33,892 nucleotides of DNA from Candidatus Kuenenia stuttgartensis (lineage in GTDB: Bacteria > Pseudomonadota > Alphaproteobacteria > SMXS01). This document shows positions 7,687-15,082 of this stretch, in pieces. Positions within the stretch are counted from its first letter, which is position 1. Each line of letters opens with the position of its first letter. The notes under the pieces were generated by a model. The model had not been told where the DNA came from, did no database searches, and saw only the letters and a program-made list of their open reading frames with translations. The stretch spans positions 1 through 33,892 of the forward strand of contig CALQFM020000047.1 in assembly GCA_943329845.2 (NCBI GenBank), read 5' to 3'. A program made the translations under genes and the position numbers.

Positions 7687-8352
7687 GTGCATACCCTGAT
7701 GACCACAAGCCGGGTCCGATCCCGCGAGGGAACCCGGCAGGCAGAAAAGAGCGATCAGACCCGCCGGCTGATTCTGGATGCGGCCATCGTCTGCCTGAGC
7801 GAGATCGGCTACAACAAGACGACCATGACGGTCATCGCCAAGACCGCCGGTCTGTCGCGCGGCGCCATGCAGTACCATTTCGAGACCATGACCGACGTGC
7901 TGCGGGCGACGCTCGCGCATATCCAGGATCTGCGCCTCGAGGCGCTGCGGCGTACGGCGCGGGAGACCATGCGCGTCGCCGGCAGCGACGGCTTCGCGGC
8001 ACGCGTCGAAGGGCTGTGGAAATTCATGTTCGACCCGCTCAGCGTCGCCTATTTCGAGATTTCCGTTGCGTCGCGCACGGACAACGGCCTGACGTCGCTG
8101 ATGAATCAGGCCCATCAGTCGTTCTGGAACGAGTGGGTGGCCACGGCGCTGGAGGCGTTCCCGGAATGGGAAGGCCGGCAGAGCGACCTGGAACTGGCCT
8201 GCGGCCTTGCCCATGCGGTTCTTGAAGGCCTGGCGCTGCAGCGGTTAACCAACCAGGGCAGCATGGTCCGGTCGGAAAGTGTCCGCGCCTACCTGGTCGA
8301 CCGGGTGCGCGAAATCTTCGAGCACGGCACGCCGGGCGCGTCCCGCAACTGA
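7687..8352 (+). CDS. TetR/AcrR-family transcriptional regulator
   Basis: A 221-residue repressor-type regulator. The N-terminal DNA-binding domain (about 22-75) begins RRLILDAAIVCLSEIGYNKT and holds the helix-turn-helix (TVIAKTAGLSRGAMQYHF). The C-terminal ligand-binding helices are variable and give no ligand. The GTG at 7687 has GGAGG four bases upstream; an in-frame ATG at 7699 is an alternative. It follows the SDR gene on the same strand and probably controls that gene and/or the divergent MftD-like operon. The end faces a convergent oxidoreductase gene across a strong terminator. Confidence 0.92.
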   Translation: MHTLMTTSRVRSREGTRQAEKSDQTRRLILDAAIVCLSEIGYNKTTMTVIAKTAGLSRGAMQYHFETMTDVLRATLAHIQDLRLEALRRTARETMRVAGSDGFAARVEGLWKFMFDPLSVAYFEISVASRTDNGLTSLMNQAHQSFWNEWVATALEAFPEWEGRQSDLELACGLAHAVLEGLALQRLTNQGSMVRSESVRAYLVDRVREIFEHGTPGASRN

Positions 8353-8506
8353 CGCTTCAGCCGCCTCGTTGGGGGAGGCAGCTTGTCTTGGCGACAAAGA
8401 AAAGCATCGACGATGAATTTCTCTGTTGCATCCGGGACAATCCCGATCGAAGCTGCTGACATCAGACATACGATGAGCGCGGCTCTCCCCTGTGCACGCG
8501 CGAATA
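8353..8506. other. Intergenic stretch after tetR
   Basis: No gene is seen. Two small hairpin-forming stretches occur just after the stop (GCCTC/GAGGC and TTGTC/GACAA). The clear terminator of this interval lies further on, at 8507-8542. Confidence 0.4.
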
Positions 8507-8542
8507 GGCCGCCCGGAGCGATCCGGGCGGCCTTCCTTTTTT
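8507..8542. terminator. Strong intrinsic terminator between convergent genes
   Basis: GGCCGCCCGGA (8507-8517), loop GCGA, then TCCGGGCGGCC (8522-8532) form a perfect 11-base stem, followed by TTCCTTTTTT. It lies between the convergent TetR gene and MDR oxidoreductase gene. It is a textbook rho-independent terminator for the plus strand and may serve both directions. Confidence 0.9.
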
Positions 8543-8609
8543 CTCGGTACCTGGGGAGACGGCGGCTGCCCATCCAGCCGGCGCGGCAGTCGATGTATAA
8601 TCCCGCTCG

Positions 8610-9599
8610 TCAGCCGACGTCGATCACCAGCTTGCCGAAGTTCTCGCCGCTGAACAGGCGGGCGAACGCGGCTGGCGCGTTCTCGATGCCCGTGACGATC
8701 GTCTCCCGGTATTTCAGCCTGCCGTCGCGCAGCCAGCCTGCCGCTTCCTCGACATATTGGTGGATCTCGTCCGCGTGGTCGCGGACCGAGAAGCCGCGCA
8801 TGTTCAGCCGCTTGCTGATGAAGTCACCGATGTTGGGCACGCATGGGCGGGGCTCGCGCTCATATTGCGAGATCGCGCCGCAGACCACGATGCGGCCGCC
8901 ATATCGCATATCGCGGAACACGGCGTCGAACACCGCGCCGCCGACATTCTCGTAGTCGATGTCGATGCCTTCCGGGCAGGCGCTTGCCACGGCTTCGGTC
9001 AGGTCCGGCGCGGTGCGGTGGTTGAAGGCGGCGTCGAACCCCAGTTCGCCCAGCAACCAGGCCACCTTGTCGTCGGTGCCGGCGCAGCCAGCGACGCGCA
9101 GGCCATTGATCTTGCCGATCTGGCCGGCGACCGAGCCAACCGCGCCGGAAGCGGCGGAAACGAACAGGGTCTCGCCCTCGTGCATGGCGCCGTAGTGTTT
9201 CAGCCCGGACCACGCTGTCAGGCCGGTGAATCCGAGGACGCTCAGATAGGCGGACGCGGGCGCGATGTTGGTGTTTACATGGCGGGCGGCGGCGCCATCG
9301 ACCAACGATACCTGCTCCCAGCGGCCCATGGCGAATACCCAGTCCCCCTCGCGGAAGTCCGGGTGGCGCGACGCCATAATCTGGCCCACCACGCGACCCT
9401 CTATCGGACGCCCCAGGTTCTCGGCGCTATTGAGCGCACTGCGCATGTAGGGGTCGAGCGACAGGTAGCGGTTGCGGATCACCACTTCGCCGGTAGCGGG
9501 GTCCGGCACCGGCATGCTGAATATTTCGAAACTTTCGGCACCAACGGGCCCCTCCGGGCGTTTGATGAACCTGATCTGCCTGGCGTCAGGGCTGGACAT
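8610..9599 (-). CDS. NADP-dependent oxidoreductase of the MDR superfamily (leukotriene B4 dehydrogenase/CurA type)
   Basis: A 329-residue zinc-independent medium-chain reductase. The N-terminal GroES-like part includes LSLDPYMR, typical of the prostaglandin reductase/CurA/YfmJ group. The Rossmann part has the nucleotide loop AASGAVGSVAGQIGK, and later motifs include DIDYENVGG and GGRIVVCGAISQY. Family members reduce alpha,beta-unsaturated ketones or aldehydes with NADPH. The frame is open for 104 more codons upstream, but that part is Ala/Ser-rich antisense of the neighbouring lipoprotein. The ATG at 9599, preceded by GGGAG, gives the usual family length. The natural substrate is unknown. Confidence 0.92.
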   Translation of the reverse strand: MSSPDARQIRFIKRPEGPVGAESFEIFSMPVPDPATGEVVIRNRYLSLDPYMRSALNSAENLGRPIEGRVVGQIMASRHPDFREGDWVFAMGRWEQVSLVDGAAARHVNTNIAPASAYLSVLGFTGLTAWSGLKHYGAMHEGETLFVSAASGAVGSVAGQIGKINGLRVAGCAGTDDKVAWLLGELGFDAAFNHRTAPDLTEAVASACPEGIDIDYENVGGAVFDAVFRDMRYGGRIVVCGAISQYEREPRPCVPNIGDFISKRLNMRGFSVRDHADEIHQYVEEAAGWLRDGRLKYRETIVTGIENAPAAFARLFSGENFGKLVIDVG

Positions 9600-9660
9600 G
9601 GTGTTCTCCCGTTCAGGTCGGTCTTGTGGGCGGCTGCCCGAATCAGTAACGGAGTGAATG

Positions 9661-9987
9661 ATGAAGATCACGACATGGATTGCCGCGGCGGCACTTGTGG
9701 GCGGCATGGCGCTGGCCGGTTGCGACAAGGAAGGCCCGGCGGAATCGGCCGGCGAAAAAATCGATAACGCTACCGAAGACGCCCGTGACGCCACCAGCAA
9801 CGCAGCGGAACATGCGGGCGAGGCCGCGGAGCAGGCCGGCGAGAAGGCGCAGGACGCCGCAGAAGACGCGGCCGATGGCGCGGGTGCCGCGGCTGACGAT
9901 GCCGCCGCCAAGGCCGGCGATGCCGCCGAGAAGGCAGGCGACGCGGCTGAAAAGGCCGGTGACGCAGCCCACGACGCAACTCACTAA
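9661..9987 (+). CDS. Alanine-rich coiled-coil lipoprotein
   Basis: A 108-residue protein with a lipoprotein signal ending in ALAGC (Cys21), so it should be lipid-anchored in the periplasm. The mature part is almost entirely Ala, Glu, Asp, Lys and Gly with heptad periodicity. The end has near-identical repeats (AGDAAEK, AGDAAEK, AGDAAHD), implying a long amphipathic helix or coiled coil, possibly a spacer or cell-envelope tether. The second of two adjacent ATGs was chosen because GGAG lies six bases before it. It starts 61 bases from the divergent MDR gene and ends before a GC-rich terminator hairpin. No enzymatic role is expected. Confidence 0.8.
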   Translation: MKITTWIAAAALVGGMALAGCDKEGPAESAGEKIDNATEDARDATSNAAEHAGEAAEQAGEKAQDAAEDAADGAGAAADDAAAKAGDAAEKAGDAAEKAGDAAHDATH

Positions 9988-10014
9988 CGTCGTCGCGCAG
10001 GCGCGGAATAGAAA

Positions 10015-10038
10015 GGGGCGCACCTCGCGGTGCGCCCC
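10015..10038. terminator. Perfect GC-rich hairpin after the lipoprotein gene
   Basis: GGGGCGCACC, loop TCGC, then GGTGCGCCCC form a perfect 10-base stem 27 bases after the lipoprotein stop. No T-run follows directly. Confidence 0.65.
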
Positions 10039-10082
10039 TCGATACGCGTCATGCCGAAAAAAGGCACCCTGGTGAAGCTGCT

Positions 10083-10100
10083 GGCCCTTGCGGGCCTTTT
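10083..10100 (+). terminator. Second hairpin with T4 tail
   Basis: GGCCC, loop TTGC, GGGCC and TTTT form a small terminator-like hairpin. An outer GTGAA/TTCAC pairing may extend it. It lies between the lipoprotein gene and the convergent MFS genes. Confidence 0.45.
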
Positions 10101-10200
10101 CACTTCTGCGCGTCAGCCAAGGTCCACTTTTGCCGATCGGGGTGTCCAGCAGCAACCTAGCTGCTTCCGTAGGATTTGCCCCGAAATCGCCTGCAGGTTG

Positions 10201-11448
10201 CTATTCGCCGGGCGCCAGCTTGGGCTGCGGTTGCGCCGGCGCGAGCGGTTTGAGCAGCAGCATCGCCAGCATGGCAGGGACCAGGATCACCAGGAATACG
10301 TTGAGCGCCAGCGAGAAGTTGCCGGTGCTGTCGCGGATGCGTCCGGCGATCCACGGGCCGGTGCCGGTAATGATGGTCGCCGGCCCGAACATGCTCATGA
10401 CCCGGCCGAACGACTGTGGCCCGAAGCGGGTGCTGATCAGCGACGCCAGCAGCGGCAGGAATGCGCCGCCGCCCAGGCCGAGCATCACGGCCGCCAGCAA
10501 CATCAGCGGATAGACGGGCTGGGTGGCGAACAGGAGCAGGCCCAGGGTCAGCAGCGAGTTGGTCACCCAGAACAGCACCCGCAGATCGACCCGGTCCGCT
10601 GTCATGCCGCAAAGAATCTTGCTCAGCAGCGCGCAGCCCGAAAACAGCGATACGAGGAAGGCTGCGTTCATGGGGCTGACGCCGACCTGCCGCGCCAGCG
10701 GACCGATATTCTGCGCGACGGCCGCCAGCGCCATCGCCATGGGCACCAGCGACGCCACCATGACCCAGAAGGTGCGCTCGCGCAGGATCTGCACGATGGT
10801 CCATTTCGGGAATACGCGGGCGGCGGCCCTGGCGGCGCTGATCTCGCTCTCGGGCTCGGGCTCGATCCCCATCTGCTCGGGCGAGTTGCGCACGACGAAC
10901 CAGACCGCCGGCACGATCAGCACGACGGCCACGGCCGCCAGTATGAGGTGTGCATCGCGCCAGCCGAAGGCGAGGACCAGCTGGGTCACGATGATCGGCA
11001 TCACCATGCCGCCGATCGAAGCGCCCGCGGTCGAGAGGCCGATGGCAAGCCCGCGCCGCCCCCTGAACCATTTCACCGCCAGCGTCTGCGCCGGCAACAG
11101 GCCGGCGAGCAGGACGCCGGGGGAGATGAACGCCCCGTAGACCGCGACGATCTGCCAAACCGCGTCGACCATGGAGAGTAGCGCCATGCCCGTCGCGGCC
11201 AGCACGGTTCCGGTGATGATCATGGCCCGGATCGATGTGCGGTCGATGAACGTGCCGGGGATCGGCGCCAGCAGGCACTGGACCGCCGTAAAGATCAGGA
11301 TGGTGATCTGCAGGTCGCCGACGCCGGCGTGAAACTCGCGCGACCACTCGGTGATCAGCAGGGTGAACGACGACGATGTCGAGCCTATCAGGATGCCCTG
11401 GAACAGGACGGTGACCGTCAGGACGTTCCAACCGTGATACCAGCGCAT
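10201..11448 (-). CDS. MFS transporter, tandem copy 2 (monocarboxylate/OFA-like)
   Basis: A 415-residue major-facilitator permease with about 12 hydrophobic helices. The inter-helix loop KWFRGRRGLAIGLS matches the conserved MFS loop region, and GWRDAHLILAA follows in the N-half. The overall look is of the OFA/monocarboxylate-porter branch, starting MRWYHGW. The ATG at 11448 has GGAGA before it. The gene follows its paralogue by 20 bases, and roughly half the residues match along the whole length, so the pair arose by tandem duplication. The substrate is not deducible, but an organic anion is likely for this branch. Confidence 0.88.
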   Translation of the reverse strand: MRWYHGWNVLTVTVLFQGILIGSTSSSFTLLITEWSREFHAGVGDLQITILIFTAVQCLLAPIPGTFIDRTSIRAMIITGTVLAATGMALLSMVDAVWQIVAVYGAFISPGVLLAGLLPAQTLAVKWFRGRRGLAIGLSTAGASIGGMVMPIIVTQLVLAFGWRDAHLILAAVAVVLIVPAVWFVVRNSPEQMGIEPEPESEISAARAAARVFPKWTIVQILRERTFWVMVASLVPMAMALAAVAQNIGPLARQVGVSPMNAAFLVSLFSGCALLSKILCGMTADRVDLRVLFWVTNSLLTLGLLLFATQPVYPLMLLAAVMLGLGGGAFLPLLASLISTRFGPQSFGRVMSMFGPATIITGTGPWIAGRIRDSTGNFSLALNVFLVILVPAMLAMLLLKPLAPAQPQPKLAPGE

Positions 11449-11468
11449 GGCAGTCTCCGTTCCGGGCT

Positions 11469-12722
11469 CTAGGCGGCGGGTTGTCCGCCGGCGATCTTCT
11501 GTTGGCTGATGGTCGCCAGCGGTTTGAGCAGCAGCATGACGAGTACCGCGGGAATCAGGATCACCAGGGTGATCTGCAGCGCCACTTCGTAGCTGCCCTG
11601 ATGGTCGCGCAGCCAGCCTGCCAACCACGGCCCGAAGCCGCCGAGCAACGCGAACGGCCCCACCAGGCCCATCACCCGGCCGAAGGATTTGGGGCCGAAC
11701 CGGCTGCTGACGACAGCGGCGAGCAGCGGCAGGAAGCCGCCGGCGCCGAGGCCGAGCAGGGCGCTCGCCGCCAGCATCACCGCGTAGGATGGTTGCAGCA
11801 TGAACAGGAAGATCGCCGCGCCGATGGACAGGTTGGCCAGCCAGAACAGGCTGCGCAAATCCCAGCGGTCGGTCACCAGGCCGAAGAACAGCTTGCTGAC
11901 CGCCGCGCTTCCCAGCATCAGGGACACCAGATAGGACGCTTGCTGCGGGCCGATCCCCGAATCGTTGGCGATGGGGCTCAGATTGTGCTGGACCGACCCC
12001 AGCGCCGTCGCCATCGGCACGAACGCCAGGATCATGATCCAGAAGTTGCGCTCCTTGAGGATCGTCACGGTCGTCCAGTCCGGGAACTCGCGCGCCGCGA
12101 TACGGGCGGCACTGATCTCGGTTTCGGGGTCGGGCTCGACGCCAAGTTCCTCGGGGTTGTTGCGGACGATCAGCCAGACCAGCGGCACGATGGCCACGAG
12201 CGCGATCGCGGCAAGGATCAGGTGCGCGTCGCGCCAGCCCACCTCGAGAAACAGCAGCGTGACCAGTGGCGGCATGACGAAGCCGCCGATGGAGGTGCCG
12301 ATCGTCGAGATGCCAACGGCGAAGCCGCGGCGCCCGCGGAACCATTTCGCGGCAAGCGTCTGGGCGGCGAGCGGACCGGCGAGCAGGGTGCCGACGGCGA
12401 TCAGCGTGGCGTAGACCGCGACGATCTGCCAGACCGCGTGGATCTGCGAGATCAGGGCAAGACCGAGGACTGTGATGACGGCGCCGGCCGAGACGAGCAC
12501 GCGGATCGAAGCCCTATCCATGGCCTTGCCGGCGAACGGTGCGAGGACGCCCTGGACGATTCCCAGGATTGTGATGCTCAGGATGAGGTCGCCCCGTGGC
12601 GCGCCGAAGTCCTTCACCCACTCGGTGACCCACAGAGTGAAGGAGTTGACAGTGAAGCCGAACAGGATCGCCTGGAACGCCACGCCGACCGCGAGGACGC
12701 TCCAACCGTAGTACCAACGCAT
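11469..12722 (-). CDS. MFS transporter, tandem copy 1
   Basis: A 417-residue 12-helix permease, first of the tandem pair, beginning MRWYYGWSVLAVGVAF. It shares with copy 2 the stretches WQIVAVY, KWFRGRRG, GWRDAHLILAA and FGPKSFGRVMG. The central cytoplasmic loop (EPDPETEISAARIAAREFPDW) is similarly acidic in both. The start at 12722 is preceded by GGAGA. No catabolic enzyme is adjacent on this strand. Two paralogous permeases this close could have split substrates or form a functional pair. Confidence 0.88.
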   Translation of the reverse strand: MRWYYGWSVLAVGVAFQAILFGFTVNSFTLWVTEWVKDFGAPRGDLILSITILGIVQGVLAPFAGKAMDRASIRVLVSAGAVITVLGLALISQIHAVWQIVAVYATLIAVGTLLAGPLAAQTLAAKWFRGRRGFAVGISTIGTSIGGFVMPPLVTLLFLEVGWRDAHLILAAIALVAIVPLVWLIVRNNPEELGVEPDPETEISAARIAAREFPDWTTVTILKERNFWIMILAFVPMATALGSVQHNLSPIANDSGIGPQQASYLVSLMLGSAAVSKLFFGLVTDRWDLRSLFWLANLSIGAAIFLFMLQPSYAVMLAASALLGLGAGGFLPLLAAVVSSRFGPKSFGRVMGLVGPFALLGGFGPWLAGWLRDHQGSYEVALQITLVILIPAVLVMLLLKPLATISQQKIAGGQPAA

Positions 12723-12939
12723 GGCGGTCTCCTGTCTGCCGGCGCCCTAGCTGGGCTGCTTCCGCGCTGTTCGGGCGGGTGCGGACGCCGGCGCAACAAA
12801 CGCCCATTCCCGGAAGGTCATTCCGGGCCGGGCGTGCTCTCGTCGATGGTGCCTTGGCATCCCGCTTGTCTCCCCAGAAAAGCGTGACGCCAAGCTTAGG
12901 CGGGGCGTTCGCACCCCGTCCACAGTTATGTGCGGTTTC

Positions 12940-12953
12940 TTACCGGCCGGTAA
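12940..12953. repeat. Perfect 14-base palindrome at the 3' end of the alpha/beta-barrel gene
   Basis: TTACCGGCCGGTAA is perfectly self-complementary and includes the stop codon of the gene at 12940. No T-run follows it on the minus strand, so it is not a clear terminator; it could be a protein-binding site. Confidence 0.5.
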
Positions 12954-13269
12954 TCTTCGGCGTCGTCGCCTTGTAGACCACCATGGTCACGGTGTTGCCG
13001 TCGATCGCGTCGGTCATGTTCAGCTTGCCGCCGCGCACCGCGCTCATCAGGCCACCCATGGCCTTGTCGGGGTCGCCCTCGATCTCGTAGACCGCCATGT
13101 AGCGGTTGGGCCCGTCTGCCGACAACTGCGCCGGCGCGAAGCGCTGGGCCGAGACGAAGCCAGGCAGGGCGAGCACCTCCTGCATGTGGATGGTCTCGTA
13201 CCAGGTGCTGTACTCGCCGTCCCGTCCGGGCTGGGCGTTGCTGATCGCCACCAGCAGATGATCGGCCAT
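12940..13269 (-). CDS. Small dimeric alpha/beta-barrel-like protein (EthD/DUF4286-type)
   Basis: A 109-residue cytosolic protein resembling ferredoxin-fold dimeric alpha/beta-barrel proteins. The pattern GREGEY-like (GRDGEYSTWYETIHMQEVL) followed by PGFVSAQRFAPA, YMAVYEIEGDP and a C-terminal strand is typical of EthD/DUF4286-like proteins found beside catabolic genes. The function is not established, though some relatives bind or convert small hydrophobic molecules. The ATG at 13269 is preferred to an upstream one because GGGGAGAC precedes it. It lies upstream of the MFS pair on the same strand, separated by 217 bases. Confidence 0.75.
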   Translation of the reverse strand: MADHLLVAISNAQPGRDGEYSTWYETIHMQEVLALPGFVSAQRFAPAQLSADGPNRYMAVYEIEGDPDKAMGGLMSAVRGGKLNMTDAIDGNTVTMVVYKATTPKITGR

Positions 13270-13330
13270 GATTGTCTCCCCATTTTGGCTGAAGTCCGCC
13301 CGCAGGTTAGCTGAAGCCAACCGGTATCGG

Positions 13331-13978
13331 CTAGATTTCTTCGGTCTTGCGGATCACCCGGCCGACCACCTCGACGCCGTCCACTGGAACGATCGGCTGG
13401 TATTCGGGATCGGTGCTCTGCGGCTCGAGCCGTTCGGGCGGACCCTTGCGCCAGGTCTTGAAGGTGGCGCGGCCCTCGTGGCGGAACACATAATGCCTGC
13501 CGTCGACCAGGGCCCGGTCGCCCAGGTCCACGATGACGATGGTCCCTTCGGGCGCCACCCGGTCCATGCTCTGGCCCTTAACCTTCAGCGCGATCAGGTT
13601 GTCGTGGTGGTGGACCACGGGCAGCCACTCGGCCGCATCGCCTGGCATGTAGGGCTCAACCGTGTCGGCGAGACCGCCGGCTTCGACCCAGCTCACCAGC
13701 GGCACGCGGATGATGCCCGCCTGCGCCCTGGCGACGGCGGACGGCGCGGCGCCGCCTTGGCCCGACAGCCATGCCACGTCCACCTCCAGCGCCTCGGCCA
13801 GCTCCAGCAGGTAGCGCGGCGCGTCGACGCCGCCCTGCTCGAGCTGATTGACGGATTGCTGCCGGACCGCGCCCTTGCCGCGGGCGCGGCGGCGCGCGCT
13901 GACCCGCCGGGCCAGCTCGGCCTGGCTCCAGCCGCGGGCTTCGCGAGCTTTCGCCACTCTTTCCGCGAGTTCGTTCAT
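13331..13978 (-). CDS. XRE-family repressor with S24 (LexA-like) self-cleavage domain
   Basis: A 215-residue phage-repressor-like regulator. The N-terminal helix-turn-helix (about 5-60: RGWSQAELARRVS, RQQSVNQLEQGG) is followed by a linker and an S24 domain. The latter shows a cleavage-type Ala100-Gly101 in VPLVSWVEAGG, nucleophile Ser137 in KGQSMDRV, and the general-base candidate Lys174 (ATFKTW). RecA-stimulated self-cleavage is therefore plausible, as in CI and HdiR-type regulators. The start at 13978 has AGGAT upstream; a longer frame to 14071 lacks support. Palindromes just before its start suggest autoregulation. No phage structural genes are near, so it is either a domesticated repressor or a host stress regulator. 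It is divergent from the small Cys-rich ORF. Confidence 0.9.
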   Translation of the reverse strand: MNELAERVAKAREARGWSQAELARRVSARRRARGKGAVRQQSVNQLEQGGVDAPRYLLELAEALEVDVAWLSGQGGAAPSAVARAQAGIIRVPLVSWVEAGGLADTVEPYMPGDAAEWLPVVHHHDNLIALKVKGQSMDRVAPEGTIVIVDLGDRALVDGRHYVFRHEGRATFKTWRKGPPERLEPQSTDPEYQPIVPVDGVEVVGRVIRKTEEI

Positions 13979-13990
13979 GACCAATATCCT

Positions 13991-14017
13991 ACAAATTAAC
14001 TTGTGGTTATTCAACCA
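13991..14017. promoter_or_regulatory. Candidate operators of the S24 repressor
   Basis: Two adjacent 14-base dyads lie 13-39 bases before the repressor ATG. ACAAATTAACTTGT (13991-14004) is palindromic except for one base pair. TGGTTATTCAACCA (14004-14017) has perfect 5-base arms. Their position over the likely promoter fits autorepression. They differ in sequence, so at most one may be the real operator class. Confidence 0.5.
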
Positions 14018-14084
14018 TATTGATCGGGTTTGCCTACCAGAAAATTTGTTGACCGCGCAAGGCCGACTCACCTAAGCTACAAAT

Positions 14085-14099
14085 GTTCTTGTTATGTTC
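14085..14099. promoter_or_regulatory. Candidate alphaproteobacterial LexA (SOS) box GTTC-N7-GTTC
   Basis: GTTCTTGTTATGTTC matches exactly the direct-repeat SOS box known for alphaproteobacterial LexA. It lies in the divergent interval between the S24 repressor and the ORF starting at 14106, seven bases before that ATG. A weak TTGACC (-35-like) is at 14049-14054. Such a motif is expected by chance about once in a window of this size and composition, so position is the main support. Confidence 0.45.
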
Positions 14100-14105
14100 T
14101 AATTC

Positions 14106-14324
14106 ATGGAGGGGCCATTGAAGCAGCCTGCGTACAAATCCTGGGCCCGTTCGAAGGAACTGAAACCCCGCTGCCGCCTCTGCCAGATTGTGCTGGTGAA
14201 AGGCTGGCCGCCGAGCGCCTGCTTTCGCCCCGAGTGCCGTTTCTCCACGGAACCGCCGGTCCGCGAGCCGCACAGCGCGATCCCCAGTTCTCTCGGCGGC
14301 GGCGATTATTCGGAAATCCGCTAG
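14106..14324 (+). CDS. Hypothetical small Cys-rich protein
   Basis: The family is not recognised. The 72-residue product is basic in its N-half and has four cysteines in two groups, CRLC (23-26) and CFRPEC, which could form a zinc-ribbon-like site. The C-terminus is Ser/Gly-rich. Third codon positions are mostly G or C, as in the neighbouring real genes. No Shine-Dalgarno sequence is visible before the ATG. The candidate SOS box sits immediately upstream, so if the gene is real it may be damage-inducible. It could still be a chance frame. Confidence 0.42.
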   Translation: MEGPLKQPAYKSWARSKELKPRCRLCQIVLVKGWPPSACFRPECRFSTEPPVREPHSAIPSSLGGGDYSEIR

Positions 14325-14393
14325 CAGGGCATGGCAGTAGCGCGCCGAAGCACTTAAACTATGATGAACGACCAACGATGACCGGACACTGGG

Positions 14394-15068
14394 ATGAACG
14401 GAATACGCTCGGCAGGCATCGTATGTGCCGTGCTGTTCTGCGTCACGGCGGCGCCTTCGGGGGCGCAGCCCGCGCCGTCCGGCGGCGTCGATGTCCAGTT
14501 CCGCATGGACGATTTTGTTGAATCCTATTCGGCGTCGAAGACATCGCTGGCCTTCCTGATCCGAGACGTGAGCTTCGGCTACGAGTTGTCGGGAACCGGC
14601 CGCGGCGCGCTTGGCGCGCAGAAGTTCTCCAAGCCCCGACAGGATGTCGACCAGGCCATCACGCCCGGCAAGGAACCACGCGGCATCATCATCGTGAAGG
14701 GGTCCGGCGATCAGCCTGTATTGCGGATCCGCATGACGGGACAGAAGGCCGATATCGGGGTGCAAGGCAAGTTCATCAGAAGCGACTGGAACATGCTGGT
14801 GGAAGGCAAGACGGTCACCATCATCGCGCCTGCGGAAGCACTCGGCATTCTCCCCTTTGTCCTGAACCAGGTCGGCAACGCCATCGTGACCGAGGTCAGG
14901 GAGCAATTGACCAATGTGCCGCCGGCTGGTCTGGAAAAGCTGGAGCTCCGTACCACCCGAACGGAAGGCGGCGACCAGGTCATCATCCAGGGCAACAAGA
15001 TGGGGTTCACCATCAGCTATCCTCGGGTGGCCGCCACCTACAGCGCCGAACTGAAAGCCGCGCCCTGA
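14394..15068 (+). CDS. Exported protein of unknown family, tandem paralogue A
   Basis: The 224-residue product starts with a signal peptide (hydrophobic core GIVCAVLFCVTAA, likely cleavage after SGA-Q near 24), so it should be periplasmic or outer. The mature part is rich in predicted beta-strands and has no recognised domain, metal motif or membrane anchor. It shares a common plan with the next gene: an ESY motif, a strand YELSGTGRGAL, PGKEPRGIIIVKG, LRIRM, F-x-(R/K)-x-DW, and a C-terminal (V)IIQGNKMGFTISYP. Only 14 bases separate the two genes, so they are probably co-transcribed. The function is unknown. Confidence 0.8.
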   Translation: MNGIRSAGIVCAVLFCVTAAPSGAQPAPSGGVDVQFRMDDFVESYSASKTSLAFLIRDVSFGYELSGTGRGALGAQKFSKPRQDVDQAITPGKEPRGIIIVKGSGDQPVLRIRMTGQKADIGVQGKFIRSDWNMLVEGKTVTIIAPAEALGILPFVLNQVGNAIVTEVREQLTNVPPAGLEKLELRTTRTEGGDQVIIQGNKMGFTISYPRVAATYSAELKAAP

Positions 15069-15082
15069 GGCATTCCCGGACC

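Noticed and set aside
9600-9911. 104-residue N-terminal extension of the MDR oxidoreductase
   Set aside because: It is antisense to the lipoprotein gene, is Ala/Ser low-complexity, and the ATG at 9599 has a Shine-Dalgarno sequence.
13979-14071. N-terminal extension of the S24 repressor
   Set aside because: It would run through the operator palindromes and lacks a ribosome binding site; the helix-turn-helix domain begins right after the ATG at 13978.
14034-14906. 290-codon minus-strand frame opposite the small Cys-rich ORF and exported paralogue A
   Set aside because: Paralogue A has a signal peptide and a recognisable sister gene; the antisense frame has neither a start signal nor a family.
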